Notes under the pieces: generated by a model
The model's input: the letters and a program-made list of their open reading frames with translations, nothing else
Told to the model about the DNA's origin: nothing
The model's database searches: none
NCBI GenBank assembly: GCA_902603945.1
Contig: CACKWP010000004.1
Coordinates: 1-64,000, forward strand
Source of the DNA: an uncultured Pelagibacteraceae bacterium
GTDB taxonomy: Bacteria; Pseudomonadota; Alphaproteobacteria; Pelagibacterales; Pelagibacteraceae
DNA: 64,000 bases
Direction: 5' to 3'
Position numbers and translations under genes: made by a program
Shown here: positions 35,159-43,292 of the stretch, piece after piece
Numbering within the stretch: the stretch's first letter is position 1
Layout of the letters: each line of letters starts with the position of its first letter

Positions 35159-35183
35159 ATAGGTAGATTAGTATAATTATTCA

Positions 35184-35212
35184 TTGACTTTTAAAACCCC
35201 AAATTGTAGTTT
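35184..35212 (+). promoter_or_regulatory. Candidate ffh promoter
   Basis: TTGACT (35184-35189) and TAGTTT (35207-35212) are 17 bases apart. The -35 box is a five-of-six match; the -10 is weak. Initiation near 35219 would start a leader of about 107 bases that begins right at the first hairpin. The call is by eye only. Confidence 0.4.
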
Positions 35213-35218
35213 CCTCAA

Positions 35219-35325
35219 ACTTTCCGCAAATACTTAAGTTTTTGCGGTGCTCTTGAAAACAAGAGTGTCGACACTAGTCAGCGAAGGTTCGCCCACTAGT
35301 GCGATAGGTGTTGGACGTAATAAAA
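35219..35325 (+). ncRNA. Structured 5' leader of ffh with three consecutive hairpins
   Basis: Three stems are visible on the plus strand. First is CCGCAAA/TTTGCGG (35224-35230 with 35241-35247). Second is CTCTTG-AAAA-CAAGAG (35250-35265). Third is CACTAGT/ACTAGTG (35272-35278 with 35295-35301), which contains an inner GCGAA/TTCGC stem and can be extended by five more pairs (35266-35270 with 35302-35306) past one bulged A. There is no reading frame. The region ends just before the ffh ATG, so it may control ffh translation. It lacks the conserved 4.5S RNA core, so I do not call it SRP RNA. Confidence 0.55.
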
Positions 35326-36678
35326 ATGTTTGAAAACTTAACAAATAAATTAGAAAATATTTTTTCTAAATTAAAAAGCGCTCCTTCCTTAACGGAAGAA
35401 CAAGTTGACTCTGGCCTTAAAGAAATACGCTTAGCTTTATTAGAAGCCGACGTAGCGTTGCCAGTTGTGAAAGATTTTATTAAAAATGTAAAACCAAAAG
35501 CTATCGGTCAGGAAATTATTAGATCAACTTCACCTGGTCAAATGATAGTGAAGATTGTTTACGATGAATTAGTAAATATACTTGGTTCAAAGAATGAAGA
35601 GATTAATCTAAAAGCAGTTCCGCCAATTTCTATATTATTAGTAGGTTTACAAGGATCAGGAAAAACAACTTCAGCAGCTAAATTGGCTAAGTTAATTGAA
35701 AAAAATCACAAAAAAAAAGTTATGCTTGTGAGTTTAGACGTATACAGACCTGCTGCACAAGAACAACTAAAATTATTATCAGAAAAAAATAACTTACAAA
35801 ATTTACCGATCATAGAAAAACAACAACCTATTGATATTACTAAAAGAGCACTTAATGCTGCAAATCTAAGTGGTTCAGATGTTATAATTTTTGATACCGC
35901 TGGTCGAACACAAATAGATTTACCAATGATGTCTGAGATTAAACAAATTAAAGATTTAACAAAACCAGTCGAAACTATTCTAGTTGCAGATTCTTTAACC
36001 GGTCAAGTAGCTGTCAATGTTGCAAAAGAGTTTGATACAGCAGTCAACCTTTCATCAATTATCTTGACTAGAGTTGATGGTGATGCGCGAGGTGGAGCTG
36101 CGTTGAGTATGAAACACATCACTGGCAAACCTATAAAATATATTGGTGTTGGAGAAAAAGTTTCTGACTTTGAAATGTTTCACCCTGACAGGTTAGCTAA
36201 CAGAATTCTTGGAATGGGTGATGTGGTTACACTTGTCGAAAAAGCAGCCCAAGATTTAAGTGAAGAAAAAATTAAAGAAACTGAGGAAGAGCTTAAACAA
36301 GGTATTTTTACAATGGACTCCTATCTTTCACAACTTAGGCAAATGAAAAAAATGGGAGGCCTGGAAGGAGTTATGTCAATGTTACCTGGTGTAAATAAAA
36401 TGAAAACTAAAATGGATCAAGCCAACATAGATGAAAAAATGCTTATTGAAAATGAGGCTATCATTTTATCTATGACAAAAAATGAAAAAGAAAATCCAAA
36501 AATCATTAGCGGTTCTAGAAGAAAAAGAATTTCCCAAGGTGCTGGAGTAGATGTTTCCAAAATAAATAAGTTGCTCAAACAATTTAAAATGATGTCAGAT
36601 ATGATGAAAAAAATGTCACAAGGAAAAAAAATTCCATCTGGAATGATCCCAGATGAAATGCTCAATAAACTAAAATGA
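35326..36678 (+). CDS. ffh: Signal recognition particle protein Ffh (SRP54)
   Basis: Ffh binds signal sequences and SRP RNA and delivers ribosomes to FtsY. I start at the ATG at 35326 (MFENLTNKLENIFSKLK, the standard Ffh start) rather than the track's GTG at 35308, giving 450 residues. The N domain includes ALLEADVALPVVKDF. The G domain has LVGLQGSGKTTSAAKLA, DVYRPAAQEQL, FDTAGRTQIDL and LTRVDGDARGGAALS. The Met-rich M domain runs from about residue 310, with MKKMGGLEGVMSMLPG and SRRKRISQGAG. It is upstream of rpsP by ten bases. Confidence 0.97.
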   Translation: MFENLTNKLENIFSKLKSAPSLTEEQVDSGLKEIRLALLEADVALPVVKDFIKNVKPKAIGQEIIRSTSPGQMIVKIVYDELVNILGSKNEEINLKAVPPISILLVGLQGSGKTTSAAKLAKLIEKNHKKKVMLVSLDVYRPAAQEQLKLLSEKNNLQNLPIIEKQQPIDITKRALNAANLSGSDVIIFDTAGRTQIDLPMMSEIKQIKDLTKPVETILVADSLTGQVAVNVAKEFDTAVNLSSIILTRVDGDARGGAALSMKHITGKPIKYIGVGEKVSDFEMFHPDRLANRILGMGDVVTLVEKAAQDLSEEKIKETEEELKQGIFTMDSYLSQLRQMKKMGGLEGVMSMLPGVNKMKTKMDQANIDEKMLIENEAIILSMTKNEKENPKIISGSRRKRISQGAGVDVSKINKLLKQFKMMSDMMKKMSQGKKIPSGMIPDEMLNKLK

Positions 36679-36688
36679 AAGGTAAAAC

Positions 36689-37225
36689 ATGTTAAGAATA
36701 AGACTATCAATGGGAGGAGTGAGGAAAAGGCCGATATATAAAATAGTTATCGCTGATGGAAGATATCCAAGAGACGGTAAATTTATTGAAAAAATTGGTT
36801 CTTACAATCCATTGCTTCCAAAAGATAAAAAGGAAAGAATAAAAATAGAAGCTGAGAGAGTAAAATATTGGATGAGTAAAGGTGCTCAACCAACTCTCAG
36901 AGTTTCTAGACTTTTAGGTGAACTCCAAATAATGCCAATGCCTAAGCCGGGAAATAATCCTCAAAAAGCTATTCCTAAAAAGGATAGAAAGAAAAGTGCT
37001 GAAGAAAGTAAAGAAGCACCTAAAGAGGATGGCAAAAAAGAAGATCCTAAAGCAGAAGCTAAAAAGGAAGAACCTAAAAAGGAACAACCTAAAGCAGAGG
37101 CTAAAAAGGAACAACCTAAAGCAGAGGCTAAAAAGGAAGAGCCAAAGAAAGAAGAACCTAAAAAGGAACAACCTAAAGCAGAAGCTAAAAAGGAAGAACC
37201 AAAAAAGGAAGAGAAAAAGGCTTAG
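36689..37225 (+). CDS. rpsP: 30S ribosomal protein S16 with a Lys/Glu/Pro/Ala repeat tail
   Basis: S16 is a 30S assembly protein. Residues 1-85 form the normal S16 core: MLRIRLSMGGVRKRPIYKIV, DGRYPRDGKFIEKIGSYNP and RVKYWMSKGAQPT. The protein continues to 178 residues, about double the usual length. The tail from about residue 100 is built of repeats such as PKAEAKKEEPKKEQ, highly charged and surely disordered. Translation is supported by a preceding AAAGG Shine-Dalgarno. It leads the rpsP-trmD-rplS group; rimM, normally between rpsP and trmD, is absent here. Confidence 0.97.
   Translation: MLRIRLSMGGVRKRPIYKIVIADGRYPRDGKFIEKIGSYNPLLPKDKKERIKIEAERVKYWMSKGAQPTLRVSRLLGELQIMPMPKPGNNPQKAIPKKDRKKSAEESKEAPKEDGKKEDPKAEAKKEEPKKEQPKAEAKKEQPKAEAKKEEPKKEEPKKEQPKAEAKKEEPKKEEKKA
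37034..37222 (+). repeat. In-frame tandem repeats encoding the S16 C-terminal tail
   Basis: The tail region consists of degenerate units of the type CCTAAAGCAGAGGCTAAAAAG GAA. One 27-base unit is exactly duplicated (37085-37111 and 37112-37138), encoding QPKAEAKKE twice. All unit lengths are multiples of three, so the reading frame is kept. Such direct repeats can expand or contract by slippage or recombination, so tail length should vary between strains. Confidence 0.9.
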
Positions 37226-37242
37226 CCAAAAGGTAATTAGAG

Positions 37243-37944
37243 ATGTTAGAAGTAAAGATATTTACTTTATATCCAGATTTATTTCCTGGTCCTTTAGATA
37301 CTGGAATATTTAAAAAGGCACAGAAAAGTAAAATCTGGAATTTAAAAGTAATTAACATTAGAGACTATTCCAAGGACAAACATGGTGCAGTAGATGATAC
37401 TCCTTTTGGAGGAGGGAATGGAATGCTCTTGCGTCCAGATGTATTGGCATCTGCACTTGATGATAATACAAAAAAAGGGGAAAGAATTATCTACCTATCT
37501 CCAAGAGGTAAAAAATTTGATCAAAATACTGCTAAATCTTTAAGTAAAGAAAAAAACTTAAACCTTATCTGTGGGCATTTCGAGGGTGTTGACCAAAGAG
37601 TTCTAGAGACACGAAATATTGAAGAATATAGTTTAGGTGATTTTGTGTTATCAGGAGGCGAACCAGCTTCTTTTGTATTTGTTGATGCTTTAGTAAGATT
37701 ATTACCAGGTGTTTTAGGAAATAAAGATTCCATTAAAGAGGAAAGTTTTGAAAATCACCTCTTAGAATATCCTCAGTATACAAAGCCTAGAGAATGGGAA
37801 GGTAAAAGCCCACCTGAAGTCCTATTTTCAGGGGATCATGCCAAAATAAAAGGGTGGCGTTTGTCTCAATCTGAGGCTATAACACGTCGCCAGAGACCTG
37901 ATCTTTGGAAAAAATATTTAGAGAAAAAAAATGAAAAACATTGA
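37243..37944 (+). CDS. trmD: tRNA (guanine37-N1)-methyltransferase
   Basis: TrmD methylates G37 of tRNAs with G36, preventing frameshifting. The 233-residue protein has [15 protein letters not shown] near the start, [16 protein letters not shown], the SAM-binding trefoil-knot motif [17 protein letters not shown] (near residue 130) and [15 protein letters not shown] with the catalytic Asp region. It starts 18 bases after rpsP and overlaps rplS by 14 bases. Confidence 0.97.
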   Translation: MLEVKIFTLYPDLFPGPLDTGIFKKAQKSKIWNLKVINIRDYSKDKHGAVDDTPFGGGNGMLLRPDVLASALDDNTKKGERIIYLSPRGKKFDQNTAKSLSKEKNLNLICGHFEGVDQRVLETRNIEEYSLGDFVLSGGEPASFVFVDALVRLLPGVLGNKDSIKEESFENHLLEYPQYTKPREWEGKSPPEVLFSGDHAKIKGWRLSQSEAITRRQRPDLWKKYLEKKNEKH

Positions 37945-38440
37945 AGATATAAACAAAGCAGCAATTAAAAAAATAGTTGCTGGTAAAAAAATTGCAGATT
38001 TTTCTCCTGGGGATACAATTAAAGTCGGTGTAAAAATTGTAGAAGGTAAAAGAGAAAGAATACAATATTTTGAGGGTGTATGTATTGCAAAAAAGAATAG
38101 AGATATAAACTCTTCTTTCACAGTAAGAAAAATTTCATTTGGCGAGGGGGTGGAAAGAACATTCGCTCTCTATAGTCCTAATGTTGATTCAATTAAAGTA
38201 ATTAGATCAGGTAAAGTAAGAAGAGCGAAGCTTTATTATTTGAGAGATAGAAAAGGGAAATCCGCAAGGATTGCCGAAAAAATTAAAAAGAAGATAGGTG
38301 TAGATGTTTCAGTTAAACCTGAGGAACCAAAAGTAAAACCGATCGAACCTGTTAAGCAAGAGACTAAAGTTGAAGAAGTAAAAAAAGAAGCTCCAAAAGT
38401 CGAGGCTAAAGCTGAAAAGCTAACTAGCGAAAAAAAATAA
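37931..38440 (+). CDS. rplS: 50S ribosomal protein L19 with a charged C-terminal extension
   Basis: L19 lies at the 30S-50S interface. The core (residues 1-115) is standard: [53 protein letters not shown] and [19 protein letters not shown]. The protein is 169 residues instead of about 115-125. The extra tail, rich in Lys, Glu, Pro and Val ([20 protein letters not shown]), parallels the S16 tail but is not an exact repeat. It overlaps trmD by 14 bases and is followed six bases later by leuC. Confidence 0.97.
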   Translation: MKNIEDINKAAIKKIVAGKKIADFSPGDTIKVGVKIVEGKRERIQYFEGVCIAKKNRDINSSFTVRKISFGEGVERTFALYSPNVDSIKVIRSGKVRRAKLYYLRDRKGKSARIAEKIKKKIGVDVSVKPEEPKVKPIEPVKQETKVEEVKKEAPKVEAKAEKLTSEKK

Positions 38441-38446
38441 AATTTA

Positions 38447-39844
38447 ATGTCAAAAACTCTATACGATAAGATATGGGAAAACCATCTTGTTCATGAACAA
38501 AGCGATGGCACTTCATTAATTTATGTTGATAGACATTTGGTACATGAAGTTACAAGTCCGCAAGCTTTTGAAGGACTTAGATTACAAAAAAGAAAAGTCA
38601 GAAGACCTGAACTAACTCTCGCAGTACCTGATCATAATGTTCCTACAACTGATAGGACCAAGGGAATTAACGATGAGGAGTCTAGAATCCAAGTTGAAAC
38701 ATTAAGAAAAAATTGCAAAGATTTCGGAGTAGAACTTTTTGATGTTAATGACAAGCGTCAAGGTATAGTTCATATCATAGGACCTGAACAAGGCTTCACT
38801 CAACCAGGCACAGTGATTGTATGTGGTGATAGCCACACTGCAACTCATGGAGCCTTTGGTGCATTAGCTTTTGGGATAGGAACTTCTGAAGTTGAACATG
38901 TACTTGCCACACAAACGTTAATGCAAAAAAAATCAAGAAATTTGAGAATTAACGTCAATGGTAAACTACCTAAAGGAGTTACAGCTAAAGATGTAATTTT
39001 AAAAATTATAGGAACAATTGGAACAGCAGGTGGAACTGGATACGTAATTGAATTTGCTGGTGATGTAATCAAAAGTTTAAGTATGGAGGAAAGAATGACG
39101 GTCTGTAATATGACTATAGAAGCAGGCGCTAGAGCAGGTTTAATTGCACCAGACGAAAAGACATTTGATTATTTAAAAGGTAAAACGATGTCACCTAAAG
39201 GTGAGAATTGGACAAAAGCAATAGAATATTGGAAGACTTTATATTCAGATAAAGATTGTAAATTTGATAAAGAAGTTAATATTGACGGGAAAAATATAGA
39301 ACCATTAGTAACATGGGGGACCTCACCTCAAGATGTGTCTCCGGTGACTGGTATTGTGCCTGATCCTGAAAACGAAAAAAATGAGGATAGAAAAATGGCT
39401 ATGAAAAGATCCCTTGATTATATGGGCTTAAAAGCAAATACTAAAATTTCAGAAATTAAAATTGATAAAATTTTTATAGGAAGTTGCACTAATGGTAGAA
39501 TAGAGGACTTAAGATTGGCTGCGGATCTTCTTAAAGGTAAAAAGATTGCCAAAAATGTGAGTGCAATGGTCGTCCCTGGATCAGGACTAGTTAAAGAACA
39601 AGCTGAAAAAGAGGGAATTGATAAAATTTTTAAAGATGCGGGCTTCGAATGGAGAGAGCCTGGGTGCTCGATGTGTTTAGGTATGAACCCAGATCAATTG
39701 AAGCCAAAAGAAAGATGTGCATCAACATCAAATAGAAATTTTGAAGGTAGACAAGGTCGTGGAGGAAGAACACATTTAGTAAGCCCTGGGATGGCCATCG
39801 CAGCTGCAATTAAAGGTCATCTCACAGACGTTAGAGAAATATAG
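38447..39844 (+). CDS. leuC: 3-isopropylmalate dehydratase large subunit
   Basis: LeuC with LeuD isomerises 2- to 3-isopropylmalate in leucine synthesis, using a [4Fe-4S] cluster. The 465-residue protein shows [40 protein letters not shown], and the cluster cysteines in [12 protein letters not shown] (near residue 347) and [10 protein letters not shown] (near residue 407). It is the first of leuC-leuD-leuB, directly after rplS, a gene order I know from other alphaproteobacteria. Confidence 0.98.
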   Translation: MSKTLYDKIWENHLVHEQSDGTSLIYVDRHLVHEVTSPQAFEGLRLQKRKVRRPELTLAVPDHNVPTTDRTKGINDEESRIQVETLRKNCKDFGVELFDVNDKRQGIVHIIGPEQGFTQPGTVIVCGDSHTATHGAFGALAFGIGTSEVEHVLATQTLMQKKSRNLRINVNGKLPKGVTAKDVILKIIGTIGTAGGTGYVIEFAGDVIKSLSMEERMTVCNMTIEAGARAGLIAPDEKTFDYLKGKTMSPKGENWTKAIEYWKTLYSDKDCKFDKEVNIDGKNIEPLVTWGTSPQDVSPVTGIVPDPENEKNEDRKMAMKRSLDYMGLKANTKISEIKIDKIFIGSCTNGRIEDLRLAADLLKGKKIAKNVSAMVVPGSGLVKEQAEKEGIDKIFKDAGFEWREPGCSMCLGMNPDQLKPKERCASTSNRNFEGRQGRGGRTHLVSPGMAIAAAIKGHLTDVREI

Positions 39845-39845
39845 A

Positions 39846-40454
39846 ATGGAAAAATTTAATAATCTAAAATCAATACCATCATATTTATCACTACAAAATA
39901 TTGATACGGATATGATTATCCCAAAGCAGTTTTTAAAAACTATTAAGAGAACTGGCTTGGGAAAAAGTCTATTTTACGAAATGCGCTATGATGAAAAAGG
40001 AAAAAAGAATGAAGATTTCATACTTAACAAGGAACCTTACAATAAATCTAAAATTCTTTTAGCGGGAAAAAATTTTGGATGCGGCTCATCAAGAGAGCAC
40101 GCTCCATGGGCTCTTGCTGATTTTGGTATCAAGAGTGTAATAAGTTCTAGCTTTGCAGATATTTTTTACAATAACTGTTTCAAGAATGGAATTTTGCCAA
40201 TTAAGATTGATGATAAAATTGTGTTTGAGTTAGCTGAATATTCAAAGAGGCAGGAAGAGATTGAAATAAATTTAGAAAATCAAGAAATAAAATTTGGCAA
40301 TAAAGTTGTAAAGTTTGATCTCGATGCTTTTAAAAAAAAATGTTTAATGGAAGGGTTAGATGATATAGCCCTATCAATGGAAAAAATTTCAAAAGTGGAC
40401 GACTATGAAAAAAAATTACAAAAAACAAAACCTTGGGTTTTAAATAATGGCTAA
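39846..40454 (+). CDS. leuD: 3-isopropylmalate dehydratase small subunit
   Basis: LeuD is the swivel-domain partner of LeuC. The 202-residue protein includes [16 protein letters not shown], the substrate-binding loop [19 protein letters not shown] and [13 protein letters not shown]. Length is normal. It begins one base after leuC and overlaps leuB by eight bases, so the three are one operon. Confidence 0.98.
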   Translation: MEKFNNLKSIPSYLSLQNIDTDMIIPKQFLKTIKRTGLGKSLFYEMRYDEKGKKNEDFILNKEPYNKSKILLAGKNFGCGSSREHAPWALADFGIKSVISSSFADIFYNNCFKNGILPIKIDDKIVFELAEYSKRQEEIEINLENQEIKFGNKVVKFDLDAFKKKCLMEGLDDIALSMEKISKVDDYEKKLQKTKPWVLNNG

Positions 40455-41550
40455 AAAAACTAGAAACATTCTTCTTTTACCTGGTGACGGAATAGGTCCA
40501 GAAGTTATATCAGAAGTTAAAAAAATACTTGAGTGGATGAACAAAAATAAGTCTTTAGATTTTGTTTTGAGTCAGGAATTAATTGGTGGAGCATCTATAG
40601 ATAAAAACGGTGTTCCAATCACAGACGAAGTGTTTTATAAATCTCTAGAGTCTGATGCTGTGATACTGGGTGCATGTGGAGGACCCAAATGGGATAATTT
40701 AGAGTTTTCAAAAAAACCCGAAAGGGCCCTATTAAAACTTAGAAAAGAGTTAAAACTTTTTGCAAATTTAAGACCTGCAATTTGTTTTAAACAATTAGTA
40801 GACTCATCTACCTTAAAACCAGAAATAGTCTCAGGTCTTGATATAATGATCGTTAGGGAATTAACTGGTGGAATTTACTTTGGAGAACCTAGAGGAATTG
40901 AACCTATGGAAAACAACCAGAGGAAAGGAATAAATACGCACAGTTACACTACTTCGGAAATTCAAAGAATAGCAAGAGTAGCCTTCGACTTAGCAAAAAA
41001 AAGAAGAAATAAAGTTACATCATGCGAAAAATCAAATGTTATGGAAGCAGGTGTTTTATGGAGAGAAGAAGTTCAGTTAATAAAAGATAAGGAATTTAAA
41101 AAAGTAGAATTAAATCATATGCTCGCAGACAATTGTGCTATGCAACTTTTAAGGTATCCAAAACAATTTGATGTAATTTTAGCTGATAATTTATTTGGAG
41201 ACATGTTATCCGATGAAGCCGCAATGCTTACAGGATCACTTGGTCTGTTGCCTTCAGCTTCGCTTGGAATAAAAGACAAAAACGGAAGAATCAGGTCGCT
41301 TTATGAACCAGTCCACGGTTCAGCTCCTGACATAGAGGGTAAAAACATTGCAAATCCTATAGCTACTATTTTAAGTTTATCGATGGCATTGAGGTATTCA
41401 TTAGACTTAGAAAAAGAAGCAGATCAACTTGATAAAGCAGTGCAATCCGTCCTTGATGAAGGGTTAAGAACAAAAGACATTCTCTCTAAAAATATGAAAG
41501 AGGTTTCAACATCTCAGATGGGTGATGCAATTATTGCGAAATTAAAATAA
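40447..41550 (+). CDS. leuB: 3-isopropylmalate dehydrogenase
   Basis: LeuB oxidatively decarboxylates 3-isopropylmalate to 2-oxoisocaproate with NAD+. The 367-residue protein starts [20 protein letters not shown]. It has the substrate motif [24 protein letters not shown], the metal-binding [20 protein letters not shown] and the NAD-binding [18 protein letters not shown]. leuA is not in the window. Confidence 0.98.
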   Translation: MAKKTRNILLLPGDGIGPEVISEVKKILEWMNKNKSLDFVLSQELIGGASIDKNGVPITDEVFYKSLESDAVILGACGGPKWDNLEFSKKPERALLKLRKELKLFANLRPAICFKQLVDSSTLKPEIVSGLDIMIVRELTGGIYFGEPRGIEPMENNQRKGINTHSYTTSEIQRIARVAFDLAKKRRNKVTSCEKSNVMEAGVLWREEVQLIKDKEFKKVELNHMLADNCAMQLLRYPKQFDVILADNLFGDMLSDEAAMLTGSLGLLPSASLGIKDKNGRIRSLYEPVHGSAPDIEGKNIANPIATILSLSMALRYSLDLEKEADQLDKAVQSVLDEGLRTKDILSKNMKEVSTSQMGDAIIAKLK

Positions 41551-41560
41551 AGTAGTCTTT

Positions 41561-42553
41561 ATGAATTTTGCGATTATAGGAGCATCAGGTAATGTAGGTA
41601 GAAAAACCATTGAAATATTGGAGAAATCTAAAATTCCATTTAAAGAATTATTTTTGGTTGCCTCAAAGAAAAGTGCTGGAAAAAAAATTAGATTTAGGAA
41701 TAAAGATATTAAAATTGAAAATTTAGAAAATTATGATTTTTCTAAAGCGCAAATAACTTTTTTTGCTGCAGGAAGTCAAATAGCCAAAGAATGGGCACCA
41801 AAGGCGGCAAAAAAAACTATCGTAATAGATAACTCAAGCTACTTTAGAATGCAAAAAGAGGTTCCTTTGGTGGTTCCTGAAGTAAATGCTGATCAGTTAG
41901 AAAATCATAAAAATATTATTTCAAATCCTAATTGTTCAACAATGCAGATGGTGCTTGCACTAAAACCTCTACATGACGAATATAAAATTAAAAGAGTAAT
42001 TGTTTCGACCTACCAAGCAGTCTCAGGCGCAGGAAAAGCACCAATGGATGAACTTATTAGTCAGACAAAAGATTTTTTAGACAATAAAAAAATAAATTCA
42101 AAGAATTTTACTAAACAAATCGCTTTTAATTTAATTCCTCATATCGATCTTTTCGATAAAGATGGTTACACAAAAGAGGAATTAAAAATGACTAATGAAA
42201 CGAAAAAAATTTTAGATCAAGAAATTGATGTCACAGCTACATGTGTGAGGGTTCCCGTAAGAACTGGACACTCCGAGTCAATAAATATTGAATTTGATAA
42301 TTTATATGATTTTGAGAATATTATTAAAATTTTAAAAGATGCTCCTGGTTGTAAGGTAATAGATGACAGGAAAGATGGGGGGTACATCACACCGCTAGAA
42401 GCTGAAGGAGATTTTACAACTTATATTTCCCGAATCAGAAAAGATAATTCAAATGTCAAAGCTATAAATATTTGGGTTGTTTCAGATAACTTATTAAAAG
42501 GAGCCGCATTAAATACTGTTCAAATAGCTGAGCATTTAGTGAAAAAATTATAA
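41561..42553 (+). CDS. asd: Aspartate-semialdehyde dehydrogenase
   Basis: Asd reduces aspartyl phosphate to the semialdehyde, feeding lysine/DAP, threonine and methionine synthesis. The 330-residue protein has the NADP motif IIGASGNVGRKTIEIL, the catalytic cysteine in ISNPNCSTMQMVLALKPL (near residue 131), STYQAVSGAGKAPMDEL and the active-site His in VRVPVRTGHSESIN. It follows leuB by ten bases and precedes sdhC by 24 bases. Confidence 0.98.
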   Translation: MNFAIIGASGNVGRKTIEILEKSKIPFKELFLVASKKSAGKKIRFRNKDIKIENLENYDFSKAQITFFAAGSQIAKEWAPKAAKKTIVIDNSSYFRMQKEVPLVVPEVNADQLENHKNIISNPNCSTMQMVLALKPLHDEYKIKRVIVSTYQAVSGAGKAPMDELISQTKDFLDNKKINSKNFTKQIAFNLIPHIDLFDKDGYTKEELKMTNETKKILDQEIDVTATCVRVPVRTGHSESINIEFDNLYDFENIIKILKDAPGCKVIDDRKDGGYITPLEAEGDFTTYISRIRKDNSNVKAINIWVVSDNLLKGAALNTVQIAEHLVKKL

Positions 42554-42577
42554 CTTTAGTTTATAAATATTTTATGT

Positions 42578-42964
42578 ATGGACAAAAATAATACACCTTT
42601 AAGCCCACACCTTCAGATTTATAAATGGCAGATATCATCTTTGTTGTCCATTACACATAGAATTGTTGGAGTGATTAATACATTAGCTATAACAATAATT
42701 TGTTTCTGGAGTTTATCTTTACTGTTTGGGGTAGAGGGATACCAAATAATAAATAACTTTTTAAAAAGTTTTTTTGGTAAATTTATAGCAGTTGGTCTTT
42801 GTTGGACTTTTAGCTTTCATATCTTGAATGAGCTTCGACATTTATTTTGGGATCTTGGATATGGCTTTGATCTTAAAGTTTCTAAAATTACCGGAGTTTC
42901 AGTTTTAGTAGGTTCGTTTCTATTAACAATTTTATTTTATTTAATTGGAAAAAATTTTATTTAG
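42578..42964 (+). CDS. sdhC: Succinate dehydrogenase cytochrome b556 subunit
   Basis: SdhC is a membrane-anchor subunit of complex II. The 128-residue protein has three transmembrane helices, the quinone-site motif SLLSITHRIVGVIN and the heme region FSFHILNELRHLFWDLGYG. Both conserved histidines of that region are present, including the equivalent of the E. coli heme ligand His84. It is followed one base later by sdhD. Confidence 0.95.
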   Translation: MDKNNTPLSPHLQIYKWQISSLLSITHRIVGVINTLAITIICFWSLSLLFGVEGYQIINNFLKSFFGKFIAVGLCWTFSFHILNELRHLFWDLGYGFDLKVSKITGVSVLVGSFLLTILFYLIGKNFI

Positions 42965-42965
42965 T

Positions 42966-43292
42966 ATGCACACATCAACAAAAAAATGGTTATTTACTAA
43001 AATTAGCTCATTTATCCTAATCCCTTTTATGATTTGGTTTATTGTCAGCTTTGTATCTATTTATGAGAATGATTATCAAGATGTAGCTATTTTTTTTACT
43101 CAACAACCAACTAGAATTTTGTTTTCTCTATTTATTGTATTAGCATTCTTTTTTTCAGCTTTAACAATAAGTGAGATATTTGAAGATTATATAAAAGACC
43201 AAAAAATCAAAAATGTCGCAAATAAACTATTGAATATATTTGCTATAATTATGCCTTTAATAACTATTACAGGAATATATAATTTATCATAA
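42966..43292 (+). CDS. sdhD: Succinate dehydrogenase membrane anchor subunit SdhD
   Basis: SdhD is the second complex II anchor. I start at the ATG at 42966 ([10 protein letters not shown]), one base after the sdhC stop, instead of the track's TTG inside sdhC; this gives 108 residues and three transmembrane helices. Helix II ends in the quinone-site motif EDYIKD. Gap-free alignment by eye with E. coli SdhD over the stretch ending DYVK puts Phe where E. coli has the heme-ligand His71; no other His lies in that helix. The stop overlaps the sdhA start by one base. Confidence 0.9.
   Translation: MHTSTKKWLFTKISSFILIPFMIWFIVSFVSIYENDYQDVAIFFTQQPTRILFSLFIVLAFFFSALTISEIFEDYIKDQKIKNVANKLLNIFAIIMPLITITGIYNLS

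Noticed and set aside
35219-35325. The structured ffh leader as the 4.5S SRP RNA gene (ffs)
   Set aside because: It lacks the highly conserved GGAA-tetraloop and AGCAGCC-type core of bacterial SRP RNA; only location suggested it.
35308-35325. GTG start of ffh in the track
   Set aside because: Ffh proteins start MFENLT-like; the ATG at 35326 fits and the GTG lies in the third hairpin's 3' flank.
37034-37222. Repeats in the rpsP tail as a CRISPR or regulatory repeat array
   Set aside because: Units are in-frame coding repeats without regular unique spacers or nearby cas genes.
36914-37313. Track ORFs 36914..37171 (-) and 36996..37313 (+)
   Set aside because: Both are shadows of the repetitive rpsP tail in other frames; composition is low-complexity and they overlap clear rpsP and trmD coding sequence.
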